A DNA stretch of 64,000 bases, taken from the NCBI RefSeq assembly GCF_003002875.1, contig NZ_PVTH01000013.1:38014-102013 (forward strand), in the 5' to 3' direction. The DNA comes from Arcticibacter pallidicorallinus (GTDB lineage: Bacteria > Bacteroidota > Bacteroidia > Sphingobacteriales > Sphingobacteriaceae). Of the stretch, positions 50,709-58,779 are shown piece after piece; position 1 is the stretch's first letter, and the number at the start of each line of letters is the position of its first letter. Below the pieces are notes generated by a model. The model made no database searches. It was given only the letters and a program-made list of their open reading frames with translations, and had not been told where the DNA came from. A program made the position numbers and the translations under genes.

Positions 50709-52001
50709 CTATAAGTGCGTCTTTACTTTCTTGCCCACATTATAACCCTTCACTCCATAGAACCAGATAAACAGGTAACACGGAACAGCGATCCAATATG
50801 CCTCGCGTGGATTCCAGGTATCTGCAAGATGTCCGTAAATCAGTGGAAGTATCGCACCCCCGGCTATACCCATTACCAGCAGCGAAGAGCCTATTTTGGT
50901 AAAGCGACCCAGACCCGATAATGCCAGAGGCCATATTGCCGGCCAGACCAGTGAATTCGCTAAGCCCAGCAAAGCAATAAACATTACAGATACATAGCCC
51001 TCAGTAAAAATCGCTCCCAGGGTAAAGGCAACTCCCATGATAGCAAACACCTTCATCGCAGTTTCCTGGGAGAAGTATTTAGGAATACATACAATGCCAA
51101 TCAGATATCCGACAATCATGCCTACCAAAGTCATCGTGGTAAAATAGGTAGCAGTAGAGAGAGCGATACCCTGGGAAGCTCCATAACTGATGATCGTATC
51201 ACCGGCGATTACTTCAACACCTACATAAAAGACGATGGTCAGTACACCCAGCAACAAATGCGGAAACTGAACAATGCTCGTCTTGTCGGTATTGGCTGCG
51301 GCCACTACTTCATCTTCAGTGTCTGTATCAATCTCTGGCAAGCTCGATTTACTTACCAGCACTCCCAAGATCACCAGCACCACCATAATGATGATATATG
51401 GCAGAATAACCCGTCCGGCAAGCATATCCAGCTCTGCAGCCTTTTCTATTAGCGTCATTGTCTGAATTCTGATCTGCAGGGCATCAGCGTCCTTCAATGC
51501 AACTGCCCCCAGAGCAATCGGAGCAATCGCACCGGCTACCTTGTTACAGATCCCCATAATGCTGATACGCTTCGCAGCGCTCTCCGGCGGACCCAGGATC
51601 GTGATATAAGGGTTGGAAGCAGTTTGCAGCAAAGCAAGACCCGTACCCTGAACGAATAGTCCCAACAAGAACAACTCGTACATCCTGATCATAGCTGCCG
51701 GTATAAATACCAGCGCCCCAAGTGCCATAACACCAAGCCCCAGAGCCATCCCCTTCTTAAAGCCGGTAATTTTCAAAACCCATGCAGAGGGAATCGCCAT
51801 TACCAGATAAGATATGTAAAAGGCAAATGTTACCAGATAGGACTCGAAATTATTGAGCTCACAAGCTATTTTCAAGTAAGGGATGAGAACGGAGTTCAAC
51901 CAGGTAACAAACCCGAAAATGAAGAACAAGGCTCCGATAATAGCTATTGGAGGAATGCCGGACTGTTTAACCGGCTCAGAGTAGGTAACTGGCTTTCCCA
52001 T
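50709..52001 (-). CDS. sugar MFS transporter, FucP/GluP/NagP family
   Basis: A 430-residue major facilitator with 12 helices and the FucP-type N-terminus IIGALFFIFGFVTWLNSVLIPYLK. FAFYISYLVMAIPSAWVLK and QTASNPYITILGPPESAAKRISIMG are the conserved loop elements. The neighbour 30 bp upstream encodes glucosamine-6-phosphate deaminase, so amino-sugar (GlcNAc or glucosamine) uptake is the best guess, as in NagP of other bacteria. Glucose/galactose or fucose transport is the alternative. A kinase and NagA are not in the window. Confidence 0.9.
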   Translation of the reverse strand: MGKPVTYSEPVKQSGIPPIAIIGALFFIFGFVTWLNSVLIPYLKIACELNNFESYLVTFAFYISYLVMAIPSAWVLKITGFKKGMALGLGVMALGALVFIPAAMIRMYELFLLGLFVQGTGLALLQTASNPYITILGPPESAAKRISIMGICNKVAGAIAPIALGAVALKDADALQIRIQTMTLIEKAAELDMLAGRVILPYIIIMVVLVILGVLVSKSSLPEIDTDTEDEVVAAANTDKTSIVQFPHLLLGVLTIVFYVGVEVIAGDTIISYGASQGIALSTATYFTTMTLVGMIVGYLIGIVCIPKYFSQETAMKVFAIMGVAFTLGAIFTEGYVSVMFIALLGLANSLVWPAIWPLALSGLGRFTKIGSSLLVMGIAGGAILPLIYGHLADTWNPREAYWIAVPCYLFIWFYGVKGYNVGKKVKTHL

Positions 52002-52031
52002 TTTTTAGTTAAAGGCTATAGCTGCTAAGAT

Positions 52032-53951
52032 CTAAAATTTATACCGTATAAAAGCTTCCATCGCTTCATATTCTGCAAGTCCCAGCTGATCATAAGCAAG
52101 CGCCGTTTCACGGTTACGCTCCTCGGCCCTCACCCAGAACTCCCTGGCGTCATCACCCGGGAAAACCGGAAGATCTTTTTGCGACTGGTGCTTAAATATA
52201 GCCAGTTTTTTGCGCTCAACTTCCTGTGGAGAAAGAGGAACTGCCATTTCTATTTCGTGTACTTCAAACTCATGCCACGCACCTCTGTACAACCACATCC
52301 AGCAATCTTTTACCCACTCTTCCGTTTCCTTAAGGCGTTTCAATGCTTCCAGAATGATATCGAAACAAACCTTATGCGTCCCGTGCGGATCGGCGAAATC
52401 TCCTGCAGCAAACACCTGCTGAGGTTTCACTTCCCGAAGAAGTTCCATAGTCTGCTGTATATCGTCTTCATAGGAAACTTTTTTAGCCGTTTTCAGCCTG
52501 TCATAGAACGGAAGATCCATAAAATGAATCTTCTCATCAGGAAGTCCCGCGAAACGCGCTCCGGCAATCGCCTCCCCTTTTCTGATCAGACCTTTAATAT
52601 CACGTATTTCCAAAGTGTCCGGCTGATTTGGCTGCTTGATCGCGATGAATTTACGCATATCCTCATAAGACTGCTCCTGGGCCGTCGTATCTTCTCCCCT
52701 TGACCTTGCATAATCGATCGCAAACTCGATAAAACGAAGGACGTCTTCGTCCCAGACAGCGGTATTACCGGATGTTTGGTAAGCTACGTGAACGTCATGT
52801 CCCTGGTCAGCCAGGCGAATGAATGTTCCACCCATTGAAATTACGTCATCATCAGGATGCGGTGAGAAAATAATCGCACGCTTCACTGCCGGAAGGGCTC
52901 GCTCAGGTCGTTGACTATCATCCGCATTAGGCTTGCCGCCCGGCCATCCCGTAATGGTATGCTGAATTTTGTTAAAAATATGGATATTGATATTATAAAC
53001 CGGTCCACGCTCCGTTGCGAGCTGAGCCATGCCGTGATTATTATAATCCTCTTCAGTAAGCTTTAGAATAGGCTTTTTAAGCGTCTTGGCAAGCCAGATA
53101 ACCGCTTTCTTAATGAGAGCCTCCGTCCAGACACAATCTTTAACCTCCCATGGCGTATCAAAACGAGTCAGTTCCGATGCAGCCTCTTCGTCAAGAACGA
53201 ATTCTACATGATCGGATAGCTGCAAATAAGTCGCAGGTACCTCCGAAGAAATCTCTCCTTCAACCGCTTTTTTGATAATTCCTGCCTTTTTCCGGTTCCA
53301 GGCCATCAAAATAATCTCTCTGGCCTTGAATATGGTACCGATACCCATCGTTATCGCCTTTGTAGGTACTTTTTCCTTGCCACCAAAGTCATGGGCAGCA
53401 TCGCGACGTGTCAGGTCATCCAGGGTCACCAAACGCGTTCCGGAGTTAGGCGCAGAACCCGGTTCGTTGAAACCGATGTGTCCCGTACGTCCAATACCCA
53501 AAATCTGCAAGTCCAGACCGCCGAAAGAACTAATTTTCTGCTCATAAGCCAGACAAAATGCCGGAATCTCTTCCTGAGCCAGCGTACCGGTTGGAATATG
53601 CACGTTGTTCATATCAATATCGATATGATTAAACAACTGCTCCTTCATGAAGTGCACATAGCTTTGTGCTGCATCCGGCTGCATAGGATAATATTCGTCC
53701 AGATTAAATGTCACTACGTCAGCAAAGCTGAGGCCCTCCTCCTTGTGGAGACGTATCAGTTCCGCATAGACTTTAACCGGGGTTGCTCCGGTAGCAAGTC
53801 CTAGGACAGTAGTTTCTCCTTTAGATTGTTTTCGTCTGATCAAATCAGCGATTCTTTTCGCCACAGAGCGGGACGCAGACCCCGAATCAGGGTATACGGT
53901 TACCGGCAATTTCTCGTAACGTGTTTCTTCTAATAAGTTTAATCTTGACAT
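52032..53951 (-). CDS. nagB: glucosamine-6-phosphate deaminase fused to PIG-L family deacetylase-like domain
   Basis: A 639-residue fusion. Residues about 20-290 are NagB: FNLDEYYPM, GIGRTGHIGFNEPGS and SDHVEFVLDEEAA, with the catalytic acid/base pairs. Residues about 355-560 are a PIG-L/LmbE domain with the zinc motif in IFSPHPDDDVISMGGTF and a matching HDTH-like element, DPHGTHK. The deaminase converts GlcN6P to Fru6P and ammonia. The PIG-L half might remove an N-acetyl group in place of NagA, which is inference. The fusion is widespread in Bacteroidota. It has a complete promoter and paired palindromes upstream. Confidence 0.94.
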   Translation of the reverse strand: MSRLNLLEETRYEKLPVTVYPDSGSASRSVAKRIADLIRRKQSKGETTVLGLATGATPVKVYAELIRLHKEEGLSFADVVTFNLDEYYPMQPDAAQSYVHFMKEQLFNHIDIDMNNVHIPTGTLAQEEIPAFCLAYEQKISSFGGLDLQILGIGRTGHIGFNEPGSAPNSGTRLVTLDDLTRRDAAHDFGGKEKVPTKAITMGIGTIFKAREIILMAWNRKKAGIIKKAVEGEISSEVPATYLQLSDHVEFVLDEEAASELTRFDTPWEVKDCVWTEALIKKAVIWLAKTLKKPILKLTEEDYNNHGMAQLATERGPVYNINIHIFNKIQHTITGWPGGKPNADDSQRPERALPAVKRAIIFSPHPDDDVISMGGTFIRLADQGHDVHVAYQTSGNTAVWDEDVLRFIEFAIDYARSRGEDTTAQEQSYEDMRKFIAIKQPNQPDTLEIRDIKGLIRKGEAIAGARFAGLPDEKIHFMDLPFYDRLKTAKKVSYEDDIQQTMELLREVKPQQVFAAGDFADPHGTHKVCFDIILEALKRLKETEEWVKDCWMWLYRGAWHEFEVHEIEMAVPLSPQEVERKKLAIFKHQSQKDLPVFPGDDAREFWVRAEERNRETALAYDQLGLAEYEAMEAFIRYKF

Positions 53952-53981
53952 GATATTATTATGCTATTCTCTACTCTTACT

Positions 53982-54012
53982 CAAACCTAATCAATAATAT
54001 TCACTAAAACAA
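53982..54012 (-). promoter_or_regulatory. promoter of nagB
   Basis: On the minus strand TTG (54012-54010), 20 bp, then TAGGTTTG (53989-53982). The ATG at 53951 leaves a leader of about 25 nt. Confidence 0.65.
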
Positions 54013-54015
54013 GCT

Positions 54016-54033
54016 GTGTGTGCGCACAAACAC
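54016..54033. promoter_or_regulatory. candidate operator, copy 1, upstream of nagB
   Basis: GTGTGTGCGCACAAACAC contains the perfect palindrome TGTGCGCACA (54019-54028) just upstream of the -33 TTG. The minus-strand reading GTGTTT-GTG-CGCACAC resembles copy 2, GTGTTT-C-CGCACAC, at 54072. The LacI-family gene begins upstream on the same strand. Confidence 0.45.
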
Positions 54034-54071
54034 AACTTCAATAGGAATAAATACCCTTAAAACCCCAGAAA

Positions 54072-54087
54072 GTGTTTCCGCACACAC
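54072..54087. promoter_or_regulatory. candidate operator, copy 2, upstream of nagB
   Basis: GTGTTTCCGCACACAC shares GTGTTT and CGCACAC blocks with copy 1, in the opposite orientation. It is 17 bp from the end of the regulator gene. Confidence 0.4.
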
Positions 54088-54103
54088 GTAACGGTAAAAA
54101 ATT

Positions 54104-55168
54104 TTACTCCTCGTGGATGAAATAATTCAGGTTCTCTTTTGCCACGATATCCAAAGGCATATATTTAATTACGGGAACACTTTTTTTGAATACCAGATAG
54201 TCAGCCATATGGTTAACACTCCAGTATCCCTGTCCCCGAGGATTTTGATTGATAAGAAAACTGATGACTCCCCTGTTTAAAAAATGAATATTCTTTGGTA
54301 CAAGGTCATAACAGATCAACTTCAAACCTTTTATATGACGTTGCTCCAGATAGGTAGCAATGGCATAACCCTTTGACGTGGTCACGTAGATTCCTTGTAG
54401 ATCCGGATTGTTTTCAATCAGATCATCCATCTGTCGCTGAAATAAAGCGTAGTCCTTTCGCTGAAGCTCTACCCGTTGTAACTTGTATTTACCTGATAGA
54501 TTATTGTGACTGAAATAGTTACGAAAGCCCTGCTCCTTTTTCATCAGGTGAGTGGCATTCCCGATATCCTCATCAATATGGGCAATCAGGAAGGAACACG
54601 GGTCAGAATGCAGCTGACTCAACAACCTACCTGCCAGCAAGCCACTCTGATAAGAGTCCTGGCCGATATAACTCAGCGGATTATACTCTGAAATTTGCGT
54701 ATTGAAAATGATAAAAGGGATATTAAGCGTATTCCATTCATCGAAAAAAGGCAGCGTTTCCTTATAGAAAAGAGGAGCGAGAATAATGCCGTCTGGCCCT
54801 TTCGATGTTACTTCCTTAGCCCTTTCCATAAAGGAATCTACCTCATGAGGGTTAAAGCTATACCTGATTACGGTGATACCATATTGCTTCAACTCCTTCT
54901 CCGCCTTCTCAATGCCCAGGATTGCCTGGTTCCAGTAAGAATCGGAAGAGTGATTAGGCACGAGGGCCGCTATGGTATATATTTTATTGGATCCGAGAGC
55001 GCGCGCACTGTAGTTCGGCTCGTAATCCATCTCCTTGATAATCTTTAAAACTTTCTCTTTCACATCCTGAGATACGCGGCCCCTGTCATGCAAAACCCTG
55101 TCAACTGTACCGGTTGACACACCAGCCCTCTCCGCAATATCTTTTATTCGAACTACTTTATTACTCAT
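54104..55168 (-). CDS. LacI family transcriptional regulator
   Basis: A 354-residue regulator, start at ATG 55168 (MSNKVVRIKDIAERAGVSTGTVDRVLHDRGRVS). The LacI-type HTH is at residues 8-30 with the hinge sequence YEPNYSARALGSNK. The rest is a periplasmic-binding-protein effector domain (IAALVPNHSSDSYWNQAILGIEKAE, KGPDGIILAPLFY, FIIFNTQISEYNPLSYIGQDSYQSG). It lies upstream of nagB and the transporter on the same strand and probably represses them in the absence of an amino-sugar signal. A perfect inverted repeat lies before its ATG. Confidence 0.92.
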   Translation of the reverse strand: MSNKVVRIKDIAERAGVSTGTVDRVLHDRGRVSQDVKEKVLKIIKEMDYEPNYSARALGSNKIYTIAALVPNHSSDSYWNQAILGIEKAEKELKQYGITVIRYSFNPHEVDSFMERAKEVTSKGPDGIILAPLFYKETLPFFDEWNTLNIPFIIFNTQISEYNPLSYIGQDSYQSGLLAGRLLSQLHSDPCSFLIAHIDEDIGNATHLMKKEQGFRNYFSHNNLSGKYKLQRVELQRKDYALFQRQMDDLIENNPDLQGIYVTTSKGYAIATYLEQRHIKGLKLICYDLVPKNIHFLNRGVISFLINQNPRGQGYWSVNHMADYLVFKKSVPVIKYMPLDIVAKENLNYFIHEE

Positions 55169-55179
55169 AAATTCTTTTA

Positions 55180-55215
55180 TCAGGTGATTGACTCCATACA
55201 CGATCAATCACCTGA
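55180..55215. repeat. perfect 12-bp inverted repeat upstream of the LacI gene
   Basis: TCAGGTGATTGA (55180-55191) and TCAATCACCTGA (55204-55215) are perfect arms separated by 12 nt, 12 bp before the regulator ATG. No T-tract follows on the minus strand, so an operator or leader hairpin is more likely than a terminator. Confidence 0.8.
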
Positions 55216-55295
55216 AGCAAGTTTAAGCAATTTTGTGAACTTATAATACGGCGCTAATCAGAGGATGCGCCGATCTTGTTTTATTACGTAAGACG

Positions 55296-57050
55296 CTATT
55301 TCAATTCGATAACAATCACGCCATCTTTTCCACTCACTCCGTACTTGGCAATAGCAGCTGTACCGCTCAGCACATTCATTGATTTGATCTTATTGGGATC
55401 AAGGGCATTGAGATTGAATGCCTGATTCTGAGTTTTCCCGTCGATAACGACCAGTCCTTTGAACGTTCCCGGGAGTTGAGAGGGTTTGCCACCTTTCGCT
55501 TTCGTGGTAATCCTAATCACCCCGTTTTTTCCTTTATCTCCGTAAATGGCAGTAGCAGACGCGCCTTTGAGAACATCAACTGATTCGATACTCGAGCGAT
55601 GTATCTTATTTACCTCAACCTGATCAACTTCTTTTCCGTCGACTTCATATAAGGGGCCTGGAGCTTTGGTCCCCGCGTATCCGATAACAGTGATTTCATT
55701 CAGAACCGCACCACTTTTCCTTACCGAGTCTATCTCGCCTATAATCTTTCCCCTTACTTCGTTATCTAAATTCAGCTGGATAGGCAATGTATACTGCACA
55801 CGCACCGGTTTGCCATTCTGCACCCCCGGATTCCATTTAGGAGATTCCTTCAGCAACCTCACAGCCTCGTCACCCGTTCCCGCACCCAGGTCCCTGAGGA
55901 CCTTGATATCAGATAAGGATCCATCTTTTTCCACAACAAAGCTCAATATTAACCTTCCGGATACACTGTCCCGCCTTGCGGCCTCAGGATATTTAAAATT
56001 CTTCCCGACGTATCTGTAAAAACCAACCAATCCTCCAGGATATTCCGGCATCTTTTCTATCGACGAAAAATCGTAGACCACATCTTCCCTGGTCGTGTCC
56101 AAGGACAAAACTTTCACCGCAGGCCTCAGCACCTCTTTTTCAACGTCAAAAGATTCCCGAGCCTCCTCTATTTTCTTCAATGTGCTGATCGGCTCTGCCA
56201 CATCCGACTTTTCTATAAATTCCTTACTCTTCGCGTCAATACTGGCCGAGGAAAACACCAGCATACAGGTAAACAATGGCACAGACAGCCCGTACTTCAA
56301 CAAGGCAGACCGGTTAGACTTCTTTTTGTGGAGCATCATAATTCTTCTTTTCAGGAGTGATTGGTTAAAAAAATTGTTAACTAACTGACTTACGGGCACC
56401 CCAAGCGTATTGCTCAAAAGCAGCATCGCATAATCGTCTTTCCTTTCCTCTCTGCATGCAGCCTCGTCGGCAATAAATTCATGAATGTGCTTTATAGAAC
56501 GCTTATAGAAATAAGCCACCGGATTATACCAAATCACTATTGACAGCAGTTCGAGCAAAATTATATCCAGTGAGTGATATTGTTGTACGTGCGTCTCCTC
56601 ATGTTTGAGCACAGCCGGATAACTGGCCAGGGATTCGGAAATAAATATCCTGTTGAAAAAAGACCAGGCGGCACTTTTCTCATAAACCGGCTTGATCACG
56701 ATGTAACATAGCCTGAACAGAAACCGGCAGGCCATCAACAATGCGACACCCAGATACACGATAACGATATAGTCCGTAAGAGTCCATCCTTTACCTGCCT
56801 CCTCCAGAATCATCGTCGGTACAATCAGCGCATTGATAAACACCTTCGTTTCCGTCACCGGCTGCGAGCCAAAAATCCCATTAATCCAGTCGGAATGTAA
56901 TAGTGGAATTAGAAAGGATAATACTGCAGCACCCATCAGGTACGCGCGGTTTAAATTAAAGAACGTTTCGTTCTTCAGCAGCAAATAAAAGAAGCCGTAG
57001 AATAGGATCAGGTAAGCGTTCACCTGAACGAAGTACTCAAAAGCATTCAT
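55296..57050 (-). CDS. M56 (BlaR1-like) metallopeptidase fused to TonB C-terminal domain and plug-like repeats
   Basis: A 584-residue membrane protein. Residues 1-260 hold BlaR1/MecR1-type helices and the zinc site HEETH (150-154) with a distal IHEFIADEAA. A further helix (about 260-280) leads to a TonB-like C-terminal domain (about 340-428, GFYRYVGKNFKYPEAAR to VRVQYTLPIQL). Two segments resembling the SusC plug follow (VDVLKGASATAIYGDKGKNGVIRI and MNVLSGTAAIAKYGVSGKDGVIVIEL). The neighbouring BlaI gene, one base before its start, is the likely repressor it destroys. The signal is unknown. Confidence 0.9.
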   Translation of the reverse strand: MNAFEYFVQVNAYLILFYGFFYLLLKNETFFNLNRAYLMGAAVLSFLIPLLHSDWINGIFGSQPVTETKVFINALIVPTMILEEAGKGWTLTDYIVIVYLGVALLMACRFLFRLCYIVIKPVYEKSAAWSFFNRIFISESLASYPAVLKHEETHVQQYHSLDIILLELLSIVIWYNPVAYFYKRSIKHIHEFIADEAACREERKDDYAMLLLSNTLGVPVSQLVNNFFNQSLLKRRIMMLHKKKSNRSALLKYGLSVPLFTCMLVFSSASIDAKSKEFIEKSDVAEPISTLKKIEEARESFDVEKEVLRPAVKVLSLDTTREDVVYDFSSIEKMPEYPGGLVGFYRYVGKNFKYPEAARRDSVSGRLILSFVVEKDGSLSDIKVLRDLGAGTGDEAVRLLKESPKWNPGVQNGKPVRVQYTLPIQLNLDNEVRGKIIGEIDSVRKSGAVLNEITVIGYAGTKAPGPLYEVDGKEVDQVEVNKIHRSSIESVDVLKGASATAIYGDKGKNGVIRITTKAKGGKPSQLPGTFKGLVVIDGKTQNQAFNLNALDPNKIKSMNVLSGTAAIAKYGVSGKDGVIVIELK

Positions 57051-57051
57051 A

Positions 57052-57423
57052 CTATTTATTTTTTAGGTTTTCGATTAGTTTCAGAATCTCATCAGCCTCT
57101 TTCAGATCAATCTTCTTTTCTTTCACGAAAAAGGAGAACATGTTCTCTACCGAATTGCTGAAATAATTATTGAGCAATTTCCCCGTCGCGAAACTTTTAT
57201 AATCCTCCTTACTGATAATTGCGAAATAGCGGTGACTCTTTCCAAATGCTTCATGGTCGATGAAACCCTTTGTTTCCAGAATACGGATAATCGTCGATAC
57301 CGTATTGTATGCCGGTTTGGGCTCCGGCAACTCTTCTATTACATCCTTGACAAAACCTTTTCCGAGGTCCCACAAGATTTGCATAATCTGCTCTTCTGCT
57401 TTGGTCAGTTCCTTTATTTCCAT
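57052..57423 (-). CDS. BlaI/MecI family repressor
   Basis: A 123-residue winged-helix repressor. Start at ATG 57423 (MEIKELTKAEEQIMQILWDLGKGFV), the conserved N-terminus. The longer frame to 57462 would run through the operator. Features: recognition helix AYNTVSTIIRILETKGFIDHEAFGKSHRYFAI (in parts) and a C-terminal dimer helix ending ILKLIENLKNK. It probably controls itself and the M56-TonB gene that begins one base after its stop. An inverted repeat at 57451-57486 lies 28-63 bp upstream of its ATG. Confidence 0.92.
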   Translation of the reverse strand: MEIKELTKAEEQIMQILWDLGKGFVKDVIEELPEPKPAYNTVSTIIRILETKGFIDHEAFGKSHRYFAIISKEDYKSFATGKLLNNYFSNSVENMFSFFVKEKKIDLKEADEILKLIENLKNK

Positions 57424-57450
57424 GGTTTTACAATTACAAAACGAATATAT

Positions 57451-57486
57451 AACTAAATACATAGTTTTACAACTATTTGTTTAGTT
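57451..57486. promoter_or_regulatory. inverted-repeat operator before the BlaI gene
   Basis: A 16-bp arm (AACTAAATACATAGTT) and its partner (AACTATTTGTTTAGTT) are separated by TTAC, with 3 mismatches. The inner core ATAGTT-TTAC-AACTAT is perfect. This is the expected form of a BlaI/MecI dimer operator. Confidence 0.65.
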
Positions 57487-57578
57487 ATTTTTTCACCGTG
57501 GCGCTGGTGCCTACTGATTCACAGTTGATACCAATATGGACCGGGGTTCAATGCTACCCATAATAGCCAGACAAAAGC

Positions 57579-57624
57579 CCCTCATGAGTCCGACTTTAAC
57601 GATGACAAGTCGGACTCATGAGGG
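57579..57624. repeat. perfect 18-bp inverted repeat, unknown role
   Basis: In the 372-bp gap before the PRC gene, CCCTCATGAGTCCGACTT (57579-57596) and its exact complement (57607-57624) are separated by 10 nt. No T-tract follows on + and only TTTT on minus, so it is not a convincing terminator. The arm contains TCATGA. Apart from the operator at 57451-57486, the rest of the gap (57487-57825) shows nothing else I can name. Confidence 0.85.
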
Positions 57625-57825
57625 TAGAAACACGCCTTAAACTGGGCTGGATATAAAGGCCGATGAACTAATTTCCTAACTCATTTGCAGTTGATATCGC
57701 GATATAAACACTGCGCGGAAGATCCGATGTTTACGCAATAATGCAGGCTTGTCGGGCATTTTCCACAAACAAATTATTTTCTCGTATGTAATGTAATGAG
57801 TTACACTAAATTAGAAAGGATCGTT

Positions 57826-58530
57826 ATGCTACACAGCCTTCACCGCTTACTTGGATTTTCTATCGGCGCCATTGATGGGGAAATCGGTCATGTGAAAGAT
57901 TTCTGCTTCGATGATAAAACCTGGACTATACGCTATCTGGTTGTCGAAACCGGCAACTGGCTTTTTGGACGCAAAGTGCTTATTTCGCCCGTTGCATTAC
58001 TTCAGCCGCAATGGGATAAGAAAGTTTTTCCAGTTAATTTAACTAAGGAGCAGGTACAGTCGAGTCCCGATGTTGATCTCAATCATCCATTGTCACTAGA
58101 ACAGACAGAGGGTCTTTATAGCCACTATTCATGGCCATATCCTGAAGAATCAGGCATAGGCTTCATGACTACCGGAATGGTTGGAGGAGTAGTCGCTCCC
58201 GGAATCCCGCTTGATGAGCGTATCTCAGACGAGTTGCACCATACCACTGCGCGAGGAGCTGAGCCTCATCTCCATGGCATCAAGCACACGACGCGCTATG
58301 ACGTACATGCAACCGACGGCGTAATTGGAGAAGTTGCAGATTTTCTGATAGATGAAAACTGGCGTATCACATCAATTGTAATTGATACAGGAACTTGGTT
58401 TGCCGGCAAAAAGATTCTGGCGGATGTCAGCAATGTGCAACGGGTTGAATGGGAAACTTCGGCTATATACTATAACCAGTCTTTGGAATTGCTCAAAGGA
58501 AGTCAGGAATATCACGAAAATATACTGTAA
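57826..58530 (+). CDS. protein with two PRC-barrel domains
   Basis: A 234-residue protein. I use ATG 57826 (MLHSLHRLLGFSIGAIDGEIGHV), the conserved PRC start, preceded by AAAGGA; ATG 57796 is an alternative. Two PRC-barrel-like units can be traced, residues 1-85 (IGAIDGEIGHVKDFCFDDKTW, RYLVVETGNWLFGRKVLISP) and residues 160-220 (HATDGVIGEVADFLIDENW, ITSIVIDTGTWFAGKKILA). Such proteins may bind RNA or partner proteins under stress, but the role here is unknown. A bidirectional terminator follows, shared with the tRNA. Confidence 0.85.
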   Translation: MLHSLHRLLGFSIGAIDGEIGHVKDFCFDDKTWTIRYLVVETGNWLFGRKVLISPVALLQPQWDKKVFPVNLTKEQVQSSPDVDLNHPLSLEQTEGLYSHYSWPYPEESGIGFMTTGMVGGVVAPGIPLDERISDELHHTTARGAEPHLHGIKHTTRYDVHATDGVIGEVADFLIDENWRITSIVIDTGTWFAGKKILADVSNVQRVEWETSAIYYNQSLELLKGSQEYHENIL

Positions 58531-58531
58531 C

Positions 58532-58567
58532 AAAAAAGCCATTTTTCTATCGAAAAATGGCTTTTTT
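58532..58567. terminator. bidirectional terminator of the PRC gene and tRNA-Val
   Basis: The stem AAAAAAGCCATTTTTC / CGAAAAATGGCTTTTTT, loop TAT, has T runs on both sides. It follows the PRC gene stop on + and the tRNA 3' end on minus. Confidence 0.88.
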
Positions 58568-58572
58568 ATTTG

Positions 58573-58647
58573 TGGAGGCTACTGGGTTCGAACCAGTGAC
58601 CCTCTGCTTGTAAGGCAGATGCTCTGAACCAGCTGAGCTAAGCCTCC
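58573..58647 (-). tRNA. tRNA-Val, anticodon TAC
   Basis: The minus strand folds into a full cloverleaf: acceptor GGAGGCT/AGCCTCC with discriminator A, D arm GCTC/GAGC, anticodon stem TCTGC/GCAGA with loop CTTACAA (anticodon TAC, positions 34-36), variable GGGTC, and T arm ACTGG/CCAGT around TTCGAAC. The CCA tail is not encoded. A promoter with good spacing lies upstream. Confidence 0.95.
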
Positions 58648-58677
58648 GTTTCCTTTCCTTGTTTCGGATTGGGACTG

Positions 58678-58707
58678 CAAATATAGTAAGGTTTGTTAAA
58701 AAATCAA
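58678..58707 (-). promoter_or_regulatory. promoter of tRNA-Val
   Basis: On the minus strand TTG (58707-58705), 19 bp, then TATATTTG (58685-58678), about 30 bp before the tRNA. Confidence 0.7.
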
Positions 58708-58779
58708 GATATTCTTCATTTTTTAAATTTTGCGGACTGATACGAGCTTACAACAAGCGTTTCAGGAACTCAGCCAGGC

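Noticed and set aside
55296..55800. Start of a TonB-dependent receptor gene because of plug-like motifs
   Set aside because: The frame is continuous with the M56-TonB protein; no barrel follows the motifs.
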